Assembly (NCBI GenBank): GCA_037953745.1
Contig: JBAKBP010003220.1
Coordinates: forward strand, 1-64,000
DNA: 64,000 nt
DNA from: Lithodes maja
Lineage: Eukaryota > Arthropoda > Malacostraca > Decapoda > Lithodidae
Direction: 5' to 3'
Shown here: one piece after another, positions 45,134 through 55,538 of the stretch
Layout of the letters: each line of letters starts with the position of its first letter
Position numbering within the stretch: position 1 is the stretch's first letter
Translations under genes and position numbers: made by a program
The notes under the pieces: generated by a model
The model's database searches: none
The model's input: the letters and a program-made list of their open reading frames with translations, nothing else
What the model was told of the DNA's origin: nothing

Positions 45134-46723
45134 CTAATTATAGTGAATATATTGTATGTAGTGAGCTTAGTGTTAATTATAGTGAATATATTGTATGCAG
45201 TGAGCTTAGTGTTAATTATAGTGAATATATTGTATGCAGTGAGCTTAGTGTTAATTATAGTGAATATATTGTATGTAGTGAGCTTAGTGTTAATTATAGT
45301 GAATATATTGTATGTAGTGAGCTTAGTGTTAATTATAGTGAATATATTGTATGTTGTGAGCTTAGTGTTAATTATAGTGAATATATTGTATGTAGTGAGC
45401 TTAGTGTTAATTATAGTGAATATATTGTATGTAGTGAGCTTAGTGTTAATTATAGTGAATATATTGTATGTAGTGAGCTTAGTGTTAATTATAGTGAATA
45501 TATTGTATGTAGTGAGCTTAGTGTTAATTATAGTGAATATATTGTATGTAGTGAGCTTAGTGTTAATTATAGTGAATATATTGTATGTAGTGAGCTTAGT
45601 GTTAATTATAGTGAATATATTGCATGTAGTGAGCTTAGTGTTAATTATAGTGAATATATTGTATGTAGTGAGCTTAGTGTTAATTATAGTGAATATATTG
45701 TATGTAGTGAGCTTAGTGTTAATTATAGTGAATATATTGTATGTAGTGAGCTTAGTGTTAATTATAGTGAATATATTGTATGTAGTGAGCTTAGTGTTAA
45801 TTATAGTGAATATATTGTATGTAGTGAGCTTAGTGTTAATTATAGTGAATATATTGTATGTAGTGAGCTTAGTGTTAATTATAGTGAATATATTGTATGT
45901 AGTGAGCTTAGTGTTAATTATAGTGAATATATTGTATGTAGTGAGCTTAGTGTTAATTATAGTGAATATATTGTATGTAGTGAGCTTAGTGTTAATTATA
46001 GTGAATATATTGTATGTAGTGAGCTTAGTGTTAATTATAGTGAATATATTGTATGTAGTGAGCTTAGTGTTAATTATAGTGAATATATTGTATGTAGTGA
46101 GCTTAGTGTTAATTATAGTGAATATATTGTATGTAGTGAGCTTAGTGTTAATTATAGTGAATATATTGTATGTAGTGAGCTTAGTGTTAATTATAGTGAA
46201 TATATTGTATGTAGTGAGCTTAGTGTTAATTATAGTGAATATATTGTATGTAGTGAGCTTAGTGTTAATTATAGTGAATATATTGTATGCAGTGAGCTTA
46301 GTGTTAATTATAGTGAATATATTGTATGTAGTGAGCTTAGTGTTAATTATAGTGAATATATTGTATGCAGTGAGCTTAGTGTTAATTATAGTGAATATAT
46401 TGTATGTAGTGAGCTTAGTGTTAATTATAGTGAATATATTGTATGTAGTGAGCTTAGTGTTAATTATAGTGAATATATTGTATGTAGTGAGCTTAGTGTT
46501 AATTATAGTGAATATATTGTATGTAGTGAGCTTAGTGTTAATTACAGTGAATATATTGTATGTAGTGAGCTTAGTGTTAATTATAGTGAATATATTGTAT
46601 GTAGTGAGCTTAGTGTTAATTATAGTGAATATATTGTATGTAGTGAGCTTAGTGTTAATTATAGTGAATATATTGTATGTAGTGAGCTTAGTGTTAATTA
46701 TAGTGAATATATTGTATGTAGTG
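45134..46723. repeat. 39-bp satellite, main block (~41 copies)
   Basis: The unit GTTAATTATAGTGAATATATTG plus TATGTAGTGAGCTTAGT repeats with rare single-base changes (TGCAGT, TGTTGT, GCATGT). Because 39 is divisible by three and the unit has no stop in two frames, it produces 587- and 557-codon frames that are artefacts. The array resumes at 48739 after a solo LTR. Confidence 0.95.
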
Positions 46724-48738
46724 TGTGACGTTGACCACTCCGTTAGAACCGCATGGCTTGTCCTACAGTGACTCGCTAGGATCGCCAGGGCAGTGGATGG
46801 GGCTACAGTTTATGTATTAGAGTGTGCTTTATTTCGTATGAAAGCTCGTGTCATGGGCAGTCCAGAAAGGCTCTTTGTTTTCGCCCATGTCAAGGCTTTA
46901 TATATTTAATTGTAAAGTATATGTTTTGTCATTAACTAGTAATGATAGGATCTGGGAGAGAGCGAGGGAGTAGAACGGAGTGAGAGGTGGCGCGCAGTGT
47001 TTTTTGTCCCGCTCGATGACGTCACGGCTGGCTGCCTCGCGGGGGTTGGTGGAGAGAGGTCCTTACCATGCTGCAAGCCTTGTGAGTGGTCGGTCGACTC
47101 GTAACCGTTAGTTTCCCACGCGGCTCGAGCTAGTGCGAGTATATATACTGGTTCCTCGCCACTCTCTCCCTCAGATCTGGTTTCTAGAACGCATCCATCT
47201 TTATCCCTTGCAACCTGTCCCCGCTCTTACCTGAGACTCTTTTCCTCGGCCTATCTCTCTCATTTTCCATATCTTTCACCACCTTTATTAACATTATATC
47301 CCCTCTGGTTAACTCTGCAAAATCAGCTTCATGCTGGCCAGTTGTATTGTGTGTTAAGGTCTGATATAACCTGTGTATGTTAGTTGTTAAGATAAGTGGA
47401 TCACGAAGCATTGGTTGGCTTTCATATTGCTGCTTCCTTTAATTATTAGTGTTCTGCTGGATTAGATAATGCTAGACTAGGAGTCTGATATAAAAGGTAT
47501 TGTTTCCTATGAGTGCTGGCTTTAGTTAAAAGTGGCACGACATATCTGAGAACTGGAGTTGATTGAGTAAATCCTAGTCTGTGTGCCATTGAGAGTAGAG
47601 CATGCACGAATGAGGGCTTTTTGCCTATACCATTCTGCACTGTTCTAGTCTCAATTGTTTGTCTTTGAGGTACGCCAGGAGAACGCTTAATACTTCGGTA
47701 TTAACCCTCTCCGACATATGACGCGATTTTGAGCCTATTAGGGATACTTTAAAGCCTTTGTTACCATCAGGGGTATTTAGAAACCTTTAGTTTATTTACT
47801 TCAACCTCTGCAGTTGTCTTTGAGTTAGCTGTGGGCAGAAAACTAATTTTGGAGAGGTATTAATAAGAGTGAGAGAACTCTATTTCTTATTGCTACTCAG
47901 GCAACCTCTGCGTCATATGAGTCTGAAGGGGTTAAGGTTTCTCAAGAGAGCTACCCTTCAGTATAACGTAATATTTGACACACAGACTTGAGATTTGCAC
48001 TAGGCTATGCAGCATGCCATGCGCACCAGTATCTCGTATCATTGACTCTAGCTAGACTTTATCAATCATAGTAGACATTAAGTATATTAACCTAATTACT
48101 CTTTTTATGCATACCCATTTATGATTACACAAGCATTTCGCAGCCTAGTTTGATGTATTGAGACACAAACGACTTAGGCTCTTTTTGTTGATAGGAATAC
48201 TGTATTGTGGCGATTATTATTAGTGTTGTAGTGTTTAGGATATTCTTGGCTCCGACGGCATTATATATTCTGCCTTTTTGTGTGCATAGTCTGCACGAGC
48301 ATTGTTCCGCTGCCTGCCTTTTTGGGTTCCATTTCCGATACGAGCATCTTTATAACATCTAACATTTAAAGAAGATTCCTTGTTAGTGTTGAAGGACTTT
48401 AGTGCACTTTCTTTCATGCAGGAGTGCCTGACATTTATTGATTAAAGTAACGTAAGCTGTAACTTCTCTTACCACCTTACTTTGTATACCATAACCAAGC
48501 ACCTTCGGTTATAGGTAGTAATAGGCTGTTTTCACATAACATTAAGCCTAGAGTAGACGCACATTTATTGAGAGTTTGATAGCCTATTATTGCATATAGA
48601 ACTCTGTAGAGTATTTGTGTTCTTTGTTCACTGGGAATATACTTCAGAGGTTGGAGCTAGCGCTTTCCGTTGTAACATTTATGCCATTACTAGTCCAATG
48701 AATAAGAGCCCTGATATATTTGAACCCCAGTCGTAACA
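46724..48738 (+). mobile_element. Solo LTR of the element 2 family, inserted in the satellite
   Basis: TGTGACGTTGACC…CAGTCGTAACA, in inverted orientation relative to element 2, flanked by AGTG (46720-46723 and 48739-48742). Both flanks are satellite sequence and join correctly when the insert is removed. Length is 2015 bp, that is about 1784 bp of LTR plus a 231-bp TTAA insertion. No internal domain or second LTR remains, as expected after LTR-LTR recombination. A TATA-like AGTATATATACTGG is near 47138-47152. Confidence 0.9.
47701..47935. mobile_element. TTAA MITE inside the solo LTR
   Basis: TTAA at both ends, termini TTAACCCTCTCCGACATATGAC and inverted TTAACCCCTTCAGACTCATATGAC. The other two LTRs of the family read straight across (CGGTATTAAGGTTTC), proving insertion with TTAA duplication. 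The interior is unlike other T1 copies, so it is a different subfamily. Confidence 0.88.
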
Positions 48739-48915
48739 AGTGAGCTTAGTGTTAATTATAGTGAATATATTGTATGTAGTGAGCTTAGTGTTAATTATAG
48801 TGAATATATTGTATGTAGTGAGCTTAGTGTTAATTATGGTGAATATTGTGTATGTAGTGAGCTTAGTGTTAATTATAGTGAATATTGTGTATGTAGTGAG
48901 CTTAGTGTTAATTTT
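48739..48915. repeat. 39-bp satellite, terminal block
   Basis: About 4.5 further copies. The last ones are more diverged (GGTGAATATTGTG), as usual at array edges. Confidence 0.95.
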
Positions 48916-48933
48916 GTTATAATATGCACTGTC

Positions 48934-49149
48934 TTAATCCATCGAGTACCAGTGACGTCCTTTTCATTATATTCTGGCAATAATTAGACGATTTTATCCA
49001 GCTTAGGAAGGAAATCTACCCATTAAAAAGCTACAAACTTTCTTAATTCATCCTTTTAGTTAACATCTATTCTTCCTAAACTTCATAAAATCGTCTAAAT
49101 GTAGCAATATTCAAATACAAATAGACGTCGCTGGTAGAGTAAGGGTTAA
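48934..49149. mobile_element. T1-family MITE
   Basis: TTAA at both ends, with inverted termini (TTAATCCATCGAGTACCAG and TTAACCCTTACTCTACCAG). Internal ATTAGACGATTTTATCCAG is mirrored by CATAAAATCGTCTAAATG. This is the clearest palindromic T1 copy. Confidence 0.8.
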
Positions 49150-49161
49150 TATCTATTTCCT

Positions 49162-49507
49162 TTAAGGGGGGTGACCTGCTTTTTTCTGTCCTTTTCTCTC
49201 GCTCTCTGGCTTGTATCCATTTGGCCCCATTCAGCCTACTGTTTTAAGATGTTTATCCTCATCCAGGTGTCAATTTTTTATTATTGTTTGACAGCAGGCT
49301 AAATTTGTAAATTTTTCGATAGAAAAATTTCTCCGGCAAAGCCGGATTTCTTCATATAATGCTGGCTCGCTATCGCTCGCCAGGAAGAAATCGACACCTA
49401 GATGGGGATAAACGTCTTAAAATAGTTGGCTGAATGGGGCCGAATGGATACAAGCCAGAGTAAGAGAGAAAAGGACAGAAATAACTAAAAGCAGGATCTG
49501 CCCTTAA
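49162..49507. mobile_element. T2-related foldback MITE
   Basis: TTAAGGGGGGTGACCTGC…GGCCCCATTCAGCC is repeated inverted as GGCTGAATGGGGCC…GCAGGATCTGCCCTTAA, giving arms of about 80 bp. The core keeps TTTTTCGATAG, GCAAAGCCGG and GGCTCGCTATCGCTCGCC. TTAA is at both ends. It directly abuts the Kazal-derived 74-bp array. Confidence 0.8.
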
Positions 49508-49510
49508 GTC

Positions 49511-50850
49511 AACAGTGTCAATAGATGGGATAGGCGTGTGGTTGGGTCCCGGAGCCATCAGTGTATGTCCCACCAGCAGCAGCAGCCACCACTAATAGGT
49601 GGGATAGGCGTGTGGTTGGGTCCCGGAGCCATCAGTGTATGTCCCACCAGCAGCAGCAGCCACCACTAATAGGTGGGATAGGCGTGTGGTTGGGTCCCGG
49701 AGCCATCAGTGTATGTCCCACCAGCAGCAGCAGCCACCACTAATAGGTGGGATAGGCGTGTGGTTGGGTCCCGGAGTCATCAGTGTATGTCCCACCAGCA
49801 GCAGCAGCCACCACTAATAGGTGGGATAGGCGTGTGGTTGGGTCCCGGAGCCATCAGTGTATGTCCCACCAGCAGCAGCAGCCACCACTAATAGGTGGGA
49901 TAGGCGTGTGGTTGGGTCCCGGAGCCATCAGTGTATGTCCCACCAGCAGCAGCAGCCACCACTAATAGGTGGGATAGGCGTGTGGTTGGGTCCCGGAGCC
50001 ATCAGTGTATATCCCACCAGCAGCAGCAGCCACCACTAATAGGTGGGATAGGCGTGTGGTTGGGTCCCGGAGCCATCAGTGTATGTCCCACCAGCAGCAG
50101 CAGCCACCACTAATAGGTGGGATAGGCGTGTGGTTGGGTCCCGGAGTCATCAGTGTATGTCCCACCAGCAGCAGCAGCCACCACTAATAGGTGGGATAGG
50201 CGTGTGGTTGGGTCCCGGAGCCATCAGTGTATGTCCCACCAGCAGCAGCAGCCACCACTAATAGGTGGGATAGGCGTGTGGTTGGGTCCCGGAGCCATCA
50301 GTGTATGTCCCACCAGCAGCAGCAGCCACCACTAATAGGTGGGATAGGCATGTGGTTGGGTCCCGGAGCCATCAGTGTATGTCCCACCAGCAGCAGCAGC
50401 CACCACTAATAGGTGGGATAGGCGTGTGGTTGGGTCCCGGAGTCATCAGTGTATGTCCCACCAGCAGCAGCAGCCACCACTAATAGGTGGGATAGGCGTG
50501 TGGTTGGGTCCCGGAGCCATCAGTGTATGTCCCACCAGCAGCAGCAGCCACCACTAATAGGTGGGATAGGCGTGTGGTTGGGTCCTGGAGCCATCAGTGT
50601 ATGTCCCACCAGCAGCAGCAGCCACCACTAATAGGTGGGATAGGCGTGTGGTTGGGTCCCGGAGCCATCAGTGTATGTCCCACCAGCAGCAGCAGCCACC
50701 ACTAATAGGTGGGATAGGCGTGTGGTTGGGTCCCGGAGCCATCAGTGTATGTCCCACCAGCAGCAGCAGCCACCACTAATAGGTGGGATAGGCGTGTGGT
50801 TGGGTCCCGGAGCCATCAGTGTATGTCCCACCAGCAGCAGCCACCACTGA
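49511..50850. repeat. 74-bp minisatellite derived from a Kazal exon end (~18 copies)
   Basis: An exact 74-bp period (GTGGGATAGGCGTGTGG, TTGGGTCCCGGAGCCATC, CCAGCAGCAGCAGCCACC) with very few substitutions; the last copy has one CAG fewer. The unit aligns with the start of Kazal exon 3 (ATGGGATAGGCATTGG, TTGGGTCCTGGGGGCATC, CCAGCAGCGGCAAC). Before the first unit, AACAGTGTCAATAG resembles the exon 3 acceptor and first codons (AACAGTATCGGTAA). The 60-codon frames repeated every 74 bp are shadows. Sequence at 50851-51114 is intron with nothing recognised. Confidence 0.9.
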
Positions 50851-51114
50851 TTTCTCTCAACTGTATTTACTTTATTCTGAAGGTGGTCTTTCTTTAACAA
50901 CACATGATACGCTCCATTTGTTTGGAGGTCTATAAGATCTTCGTCCCAATTGTTTGGCGATTAGAAGACCTTTCATTCCAATCAGGCATCAATTTGGACG
51001 GGACAAACAAAATGTTTTTCATGAAACCTTCAGTAAATATAATTAAACATCGCATATTACCCCAGAAATGTCAGAATTACTTGTGTTAATGCCTGTTTTA
51101 TTTTTGTCTAACAG

Positions 51115-51327
51115 TATCGGTAAATGGGATAGGCATTGGTTTGGGTCCTGGGGGCATCAACATAGGTTCCAGCAGCGGCAACTACAGGTGTCGCCGGCCA
51201 TGCTACAACCAGGGCTACAGCCCCATCTGTGCCAGCGACGGAATCACCTACGAAAACCAGTGCCTCTTCTCCAAGGCCAGATGCAGGAACCAACACCTTA
51301 TCGTCAGGCACCAGGGATCCTGCTATG
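51115..51327 (+). CDS. Kazal gene exon 3: second Kazal domain
   Basis: This is a 213-bp phase 1-1 exon, with acceptor TTTTTGTCTAACAG and donor TATG/GTGAGG. It starts with a glycine/isoleucine-rich linker of about 24 residues, then a Kazal domain with spacing C-x3-C-x8-C-x10-C-x6-C-x12-C, including Ser-Asp-Gly-Ile-Thr-Tyr and the Cys-Leu-Phe-Ser-Lys-Ala-Arg-Cys helix block. The expected P1 residue is Asn. The linker part at about 51123-51185 is recognisably similar to the unit of the 74-bp minisatellite that ends only about 265 bp upstream, so the array appears to be built from a duplicate of this exon's 5' end. The splice sites and phase agree with the neighbouring Kazal exons. Confidence 0.9.
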
Positions 51328-51391
51328 GTGAGGATTTTTTTTATTTTTTTATTATTGTCTCGATATTGAGTGGTGAAATGGTATTGGCATT

Positions 51392-51709
51392 GTGTTTTCA
51401 TTTCACCCTGGAGAGGCATTCAGACCAGGGCTAAAGGGATATGAATACGAGAATAACCACCTGACAATCACAATCACCAGGAACACCAGCAGTAAGGGTG
51501 ATATAGCTGCTCTCTACGCGTTTTATCTCGACACCTCCCTGACACCCCCAGCCAATGCAGTATATTGGACTGCAACATCATGGGCAACATACCCATTACC
51601 TACAGCAATTATCACTGGCACACTAGGCCCTATCCCCTTAATGAGGCTGAACGTAAAAACCTCCGTGCCCGCTGAGCCTACATCGCTAGACACAGAACAT
51701 AGAGGATAG
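51392..51709 (+). other. Unassigned 105-codon open frame in intron 3
   Basis: A Thr/Pro/Leu-rich frame just after Kazal exon 3 with no start context and no domain I recognise. Composition is closer to coding than the flanks. It could be a remnant of a LINE C-terminus. It is followed by non-coding DNA to 51966. Confidence 0.2.
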
Positions 51710-51962
51710 ATAGATAAAGTGGAAAAAGTTGAGTTCTGCGTGCATCCTAGGGGTAGCACCACTGTCGTGGGGCATACTATTATAACCAAAAGACCTTAGT
51801 GATTACTCCTTATTAGATAATCCTTGATATCTGTGCTCCTGGCTGTCCTCAGTGTTACTATAGTTAAGGAAACTTCCGCATAATGAGGGGGCGTTAGAAT
51901 AAAGAGGGAACGTCTTTAAGACTGAATTAATATGGGTAGAAACACTTGTCAATTATTTAGAA

Positions 51963-51966
<4 letters not shown>

Positions 51967-52026
<60 letters not shown>

Positions 52027-52048
52027 TATATATATATATATATATATA
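51967..52048. repeat. (AT)n microsatellite
   Basis: AT dinucleotide array interrupted once by ACAGT. Confidence 0.95.
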
Positions 52049-52236
52049 AAAGCAAGAGAGAAAAAAGTAAGTATAAATAAACAGTATATAAAATACTTAT
52101 ATATGATGCAAGCATAATTCAAAACAACACAACAAGAATACAAATGTAATTTTGAATGTAGATTCTTAGTTACATGTTATGTAGATGTAAAACTGTATAG
52201 TTGTATTAAAACTGGACATTTTGACGAAATACGTAG

Positions 52237-52504
52237 TTAGGGTATACGTTTGTTTTCAAGGGATTGCTTGCTGGGGCGTTCTGCAAAACTAGTTGAGTAG
52301 TGTAAGATAGAGTCGTCTGCATATGAATGGATAGGCCTGGCGGTACAGTTGAGAAGATGGTTAATGAAAATTAGAAAGAGAGTTGGAGATAGGAGAGAAC
52401 CCTGAGGAACACCGGAGTTGATAGGATGAAGAAGTAAATGATGGCCGTCCACAATCGCAGCTATTGAACGGCCGGAAAGGAATTTAGAGACAAAGGCAGA
52501 AATG
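52237..52504 (-). mobile_element. LINE-B fragment (RT active-site region)
   Basis: The minus strand encodes Phe-Leu-Ser-Gly-Arg-Ser-Ile-Ala-Ala, Gly-Val-Pro-Gln-Gly-Ser-Leu-Leu-Ser-Pro and Tyr-Ala-Asp-Asp. It is truncated on both sides, and its 5' edge meets a T2 MITE fragment at about 52505. Confidence 0.85.
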
Positions 52505-52652
52505 TCACAACAGATCTTAATAATGACAAAGAAATGGGGCGTAAAGTCTTAAAATCTCCAAACTAATGGGCCGAACATCTAAAAATCTGAAAACTAATGG
52601 GGCTAAGTATGGGGAAGAAGGGGGACCAGAAAAGCGGTCCATCTCCCATTAA
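52505..52652 (+). mobile_element. T2-family MITE, right half
   Basis: It has the T2 3' words (ATGGGGCGTAAAG, CCAAACTAATGGGCCGAAC, AATGGGGCTAAG) and the right end CCATCTCCCATTAA. The left half is missing at the LINE-B junction. Confidence 0.7.
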
Positions 52653-52736
52653 TTACAGCTTTTATTTCCAGTCTGCCAATTACAGACTGCAGTGACGCAT
52701 GGACCGGTTGCTGCTTTAGTGTTTATTGATTACTTT

Positions 52737-54058
52737 ATTACTGATATGCTGCCAGTTGTGTTGGTTGGGTACAAACATTACTGATATGCTGCCAGTTGTG
52801 TTGGTTGGGTACAAACATTACTGATATGCTGCCACTTGTGTTGGTTGGGTACAAACATTACTGATATGCTGCCAGTTGTGTTGGTTGGGTACAAACATTA
52901 CTGATATGCTGCCAGTTGTGTTGGTTGGGTACAAACATTACTGATATGCTGCCAGTTGTGTTGGTTGGGTACAAACATTACTGATATGCTGCCAGTTGTG
53001 TTGGTTGGGTACAAACAATACTGATATGCTGCCAGTTGTGTTGGTTGGTTACACACATTACTGATATGCTGCCAGTTGTGTTGGTTGGTTACACACATTA
53101 CTGATATGCTGCCAGTTGTGTTGGTTGGGTACAAACATTACTGATATGCTGCCACTTGTGTTGGTTGGGTACAAACAATACTGATATGCTGCCAGTTGTG
53201 TTGGTTGGTTACACACATTACTGATATGCTGCCAGTTGTGTTGGTTGGGTACAAACAATACTGATATGCTGCCAGTTGTGTTGGTTGGGTACAAACATTA
53301 CTGATATGCTGCCAGTTGCGTTGGTTGGGTACAAACATTACTGATATGCTGCCAGTTGTGTTGGTTGGGTACAAACATTACTGATATGCTGCCAGTTGTG
53401 TTGGTTGGGTACAAACATTACTGATATGCTGCCACTTGTGTTGTTTGGGTACAAACAATACTGATATGCTGCCAGTTGTGTTGGTTGGTTACACACATTA
53501 CTGATATGCTGCCAGTTGTGTTGGTTGGGTACAAACAATACTGATATGCTGCCACTTGTGTTGGTTGGGTACAAACATTACTGATATGCTGCCAGTTGCG
53601 TTGGTTGGGTACAAACATTACTGATATGCTGCCAGTTGTGTTGGTTGGGTACAAACATTACTGATATGCTGCCAGTTGTGTTGGTTGGGTACAAACATTA
53701 CTGATATGCTGCCACTTGTGTTGGTTGGGTACAAACAATACTGATATGCTGCCAGATGTGTTGGTTGGTTACACACATTACTGATATGCTGCCAGTTGTG
53801 TTGGTTGGGTACAAACAATACTGATATGCTGCCACTTGTGTTGGTTGGGTACAAACATTACTGATATGCTGCCAGTTGCGTTGGTTGGGTACAAACATTA
53901 CTGATATGCTGCCAGTTGTGTTGGTTGGGTACAAACATTACTGATATGCTGCCAGTTGTGTTGGTTGGGTACAAACATTACTGATATGCTGCCAGTTGTG
54001 TTGGTTGGGTACAAACATTACTGATATGCTGCCAGTTGTGTTGGTTGGGTACAAACAT
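52737..54058. repeat. 40-bp satellite, 33 copies, with 280-bp higher-order period
   Basis: The unit ATTACTGATATGCTGCCAG plus TTGTGTTGGTTGGGTACAAAC has an exact 40-bp period from 52737 to 54056. Variant units (CCACTTG, ACAAACAATA, GGTTACACAC, AGTTGCG) recur every seven units: AGTTGCG ends at 53320, 53600 and 53880, exactly 280 bp apart. The 78-codon minus-strand frames are shadows. Confidence 0.95.
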
Positions 54059-54083
54059 TTCGTGCCGGTTATCGAACGTTAGT

Positions 54084-54458
54084 TTAAGGGGCTAGTGGCC
54101 GGTTTTTTTTTCTTCTAGTTATTCATTGATTCTGTTATTTTTCAGTTTCCTTGCTAGACCTCCATCAAGCTTGAAAAAAAAACACCCCTTAGACCCCCTT
54201 CAAAATATATTTGTACATTTTTCGATAGAAAAATCTCCCGGCCATAGGCCGGTTCCTCTTAAAATTACAGGCTCGCTATCGCTCGCCAGGAAAAAATTGA
54301 CACCTAAATGGCAAGAAAGAGCTTACAATTGACAAAAAAATGGGACGAAAGGTGTTAAATTCGCAAAACTAATGGACCGAACGTCTTAAAATCTAAACAA
54401 ATAATTGGGCTAAACATGAGGAAGAAGGAAGACCAGAAAAACGACCCATCTCTCCTTG
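54084..54458 (+). mobile_element. T2-family MITE
   Basis: Left end TTAAGGGGCTAG. Then CTAGACCTCCATCAAGC, TTTTTCGATAGAAAAATC, the palindromic CCGGCCATAGGCCGG, GGCTCGCTATCGCTCGCCAGG and GACACCTAAATGG. Right end CCCATCTCTCCTT. 54459-54829 contains a diverged direct repeat (TCAGTGATTGTG…AACCATGGAT twice) and nothing coding. Confidence 0.75.
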
Positions 54459-54829
54459 ATGTGATTACAAATTCTTCTCTCAGTGTTCAGTGATTGTGAT
54501 GAGGTCAATAAAGTAAACCATGGATTATTTTTTCTTGCAACATAATTTTGTTTTCACTTGAACATAAATGGTATTGCTATCACTGGTTTCGTCATTTGAA
54601 CTAGATGCATTTACAAATCTTTCTCTCCGTGTTCAGTGATTGTGTTGGAGGTTGCAATAGACTAAACCATGGATCATTATATCTTGCAACTTATTTGTTT
54701 ACGTGCGCATCAACGGCATTGCTATCACTAATTTGAACTAGATGCAGTTGTTGCTTTATGTATAACAATGTTCTTCCCATGTTTGTTGGTTTGACTCCGT
54801 TCAAGTAATAAGTCACTATGAATGGTATT

Positions 54830-55164
54830 TTAAGGGGAGGTTTTTAGTTGATTCCCTATACTTCCATCAAGCTTAAAATTGCTCCCCCTTGACCCCCTTT
54901 CAAGATAAATTTGTAAATTTTTCGGTAGAAAAATGTCCCGGCCGAAGGCCGGTTCCCCTTAAATTACAGGCTCGCTATCGCTCGCCAGGAAAAAATTGAC
55001 ACCTAAATGGCACGAATGGTCTTAAAATTGACAGAAATGGGGAGAGGGTTCTTAAAATCGCCAAACTAATGGGGCAAGCGTCTTTAAATCTCACAAGCAA
55101 TGGGGCTGAACATGAGGGAGAAAGAGGTTCAGAAAAAAATCCTCCAGGTGGAAATCTCCCCTAA
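54830..55164 (+). mobile_element. T2-family MITE
   Basis: Left end TTAAGGGGAGGTTTTTAG, right end GAAATCTCCCCTAAA. Full set of core words including CCGGCCGAAGGCCGG and GGCTCGCTATCGCTCGCC. About 335 bp. Confidence 0.8.
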
Positions 55165-55267
55165 AGCTAAGATATCTCTATGGTTGTTTAGCCATGACTC
55201 ACAGTAACGCCTAGTATACATAAAGTGTTGATATTGAGAGTGAGAGTGAGAGTTAGACATACACACG

Positions 55268-55505
55268 TACACACTCTTGTTGCTTTTCATCTGACGATAA
55301 ATGTATGTAATCCTTTGACAGCTAGTTCTCGATATTTAATGGGGACAATATGAGACTACTACGTCTCTGCAACGTCTCTGCATCATATTAACACCAAGTT
55401 CATATAATCATCACCATATTTCACTATATAGTCTTCAAAATAATGGAGATATATTGATGGGAACTTTGTAGTTTACCGTCAGTTGAAAAGAAACAGAGTG
55501 TAGTA
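55268..55505. mobile_element. T3-family MITE
   Basis: Inverted ends TACACACTCTTGTTGCTTTTC… and TACTACACTCTGTTTCTTTTC… with CATCTGACGATAAA/CAACTGACGGTAAA. Interior words (CTCGATATTTAATGGGG, CATATTAACACCAAGTT) match 44653-44874. Confidence 0.65.
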
Positions 55506-55538
55506 GATTATGACGCGCTTTCACACTTTTCCTGGCTA

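Noticed and set aside
44965..46771. Open frames of 587 and 557 codons with a 13-residue repeat
   Set aside because: They lie entirely on the 39-bp satellite, whose length is a multiple of three. Two frames are open at once and a solo LTR interrupts the array, so this is a trivial consequence of the repeat.
49561..50779. Seventeen identical 60-codon frames spaced by 74 bp
   Set aside because: Periodic shadows of the 74-bp minisatellite.
49511..54058. Regularly spaced repeats that could suggest a CRISPR array
   Set aside because: The 74-bp and 40-bp arrays are head-to-tail repeats without unique spacers, in a eukaryotic intron, and no cas genes are present.
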